Assembly (NCBI GenBank): GCA_965120415.1
Contig: CBCPNA010000075.1
Span: 1-15,787, forward strand
Direction: 5' to 3'
DNA length: 15,787 bases
From: CBCPNA01 sp965120415
GTDB taxonomy: Bacteria; Bacillota; Clostridia; Lachnospirales; CAG-274
Part shown: positions 15,598 through 15,787 of the stretch, piece after piece
How the letters are laid out: every line of letters starts with the position of its first letter
Numbering within the stretch: the first letter of the stretch is position 1
Notes under the pieces: model-generated
What the model saw: the letters and a program-made list of their open reading frames with translations, nothing else
Databases searched by the model: none
Told to the model about the DNA's origin: nothing
Position numbers and translations under genes: made by a program

Positions 15598-15664
15598 GTA
15601 TTAATTTATTGATTTTTATTTGCAATATTATAATACCCATAACATAAGTATCTTTGTAAAACAC

Positions 15665-15693
15665 TTGTAATTATTTAACAAATATGATATAAT
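15665..15693 (+). promoter_or_regulatory. Promoter of the Rpn-family gene
   Basis: TTGTAA (15665-15670), a 17-bp spacer ending in TGA, and a perfect TATAAT (15688-15693), which makes an extended -10. The start codon at 15723 follows with AAAGGA between. Confidence 0.65.
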
Positions 15694-15722
15694 AATTTTA
15701 AAAAATAGAAAGGAATATCAAA

Positions 15723-15787
15723 ATGAAATCTGTTGAAGATTTGACATTACTTGATGATTTTTTATTTTGCAAATTAATGGAAGATAA
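15723..15787 (+). CDS. N-terminus of an Rpn-family PD-(D/E)XK nuclease / putative transposase (cut by window edge)
   Basis: Only 21 complete codons are present: the product begins MKSVEDLTLLDDFLFCKLMED. The pattern of a short leader followed by L-x-x-D-D-F-x-F-x-x-x-M-x-D is the typical opening of Rpn/PD-(D/E)XK nuclease family transposase proteins, which are abundant and often multicopy in Lachnospirales. Rpn proteins are implicated in RecA-independent recombination, and recent work links small Rpn products to phage defence. AAAGGA about nine bases before the ATG supports the start. The catalytic residues lie beyond the window, so activity cannot be judged. Confidence 0.7.
   Translation, partial: MKSVEDLTLLDDFLFCKLMED

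Overview
The window is very AT-rich chromosomal DNA. Its gene content and gene style (nrdR, ComEA/ComEC, a DacF-type carboxypeptidase, GerMN-domain protein, WalR/PhoP-like two-component system, frequent TTG starts, AGGAGG-type ribosome binding sites, TTGACA/TATAAT promoters) point to a low-GC Firmicute of the class Clostridia, plausibly a Lachnospirales-type anaerobe. The endospore-former suggestion rests only on the GerMN and DacF families and is an inference. No tRNA, rRNA, CRISPR array or insertion sequence is visible.

Layout. (1) Positions 1-1605, minus strand: a 5'-complete but 3'-truncated gene for an unrecognised membrane-anchored protein with a long, acidic, repeat-built middle region and a helical C-terminal part; it has its own good promoter. 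(2) 1726-3243, minus: an NhaC-family sodium/proton antiporter. (3) 3244-3615: an AT-rich divergent promoter region. (4) 3616-5700, plus: a compact set nrdR - nfo (endonuclease IV) - SDR oxidoreductase (YmfI-like). (5) 13493 down to 5697, minus: a seven-gene, tightly packed operon in the order comEA - response regulator - histidine kinase - GerMN protein - comEC - holA - corA. Its last stop codon overlaps the stop codon of the SDR gene. (6) 13587-14945, plus: a D-Ala-D-Ala carboxypeptidase divergent from the operon, ending in a strong bidirectional terminator. (7) 14987-15505, minus: a cyclophilin peptidyl-prolyl isomerase. (8) 15723 to the right edge, plus: the first 21 codons of an Rpn-family PD-(D/E)XK nuclease/putative transposase.

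How they fit together. The comEA/comEC/holA part is the classical Firmicute late-competence locus (DNA receptor, DNA channel, polymerase III delta), but here a complete two-component system and an extracellular GerMN protein lie between comEA and comEC, and comEB is absent. The RR-HK-GerMN trio resembles the actinobacterial MtrA-MtrB-LpqB arrangement and the position of WalH/WalI in walRK operons, so the GerMN protein is a candidate accessory modulator of the kinase. A peptidoglycan carboxypeptidase faces this operon across a 93-bp shared promoter region, which is the kind of target such regulators often have. The most obscure item is the repeat-rich membrane protein at the left edge; nothing else in the window looks like a new defence or mobile system.
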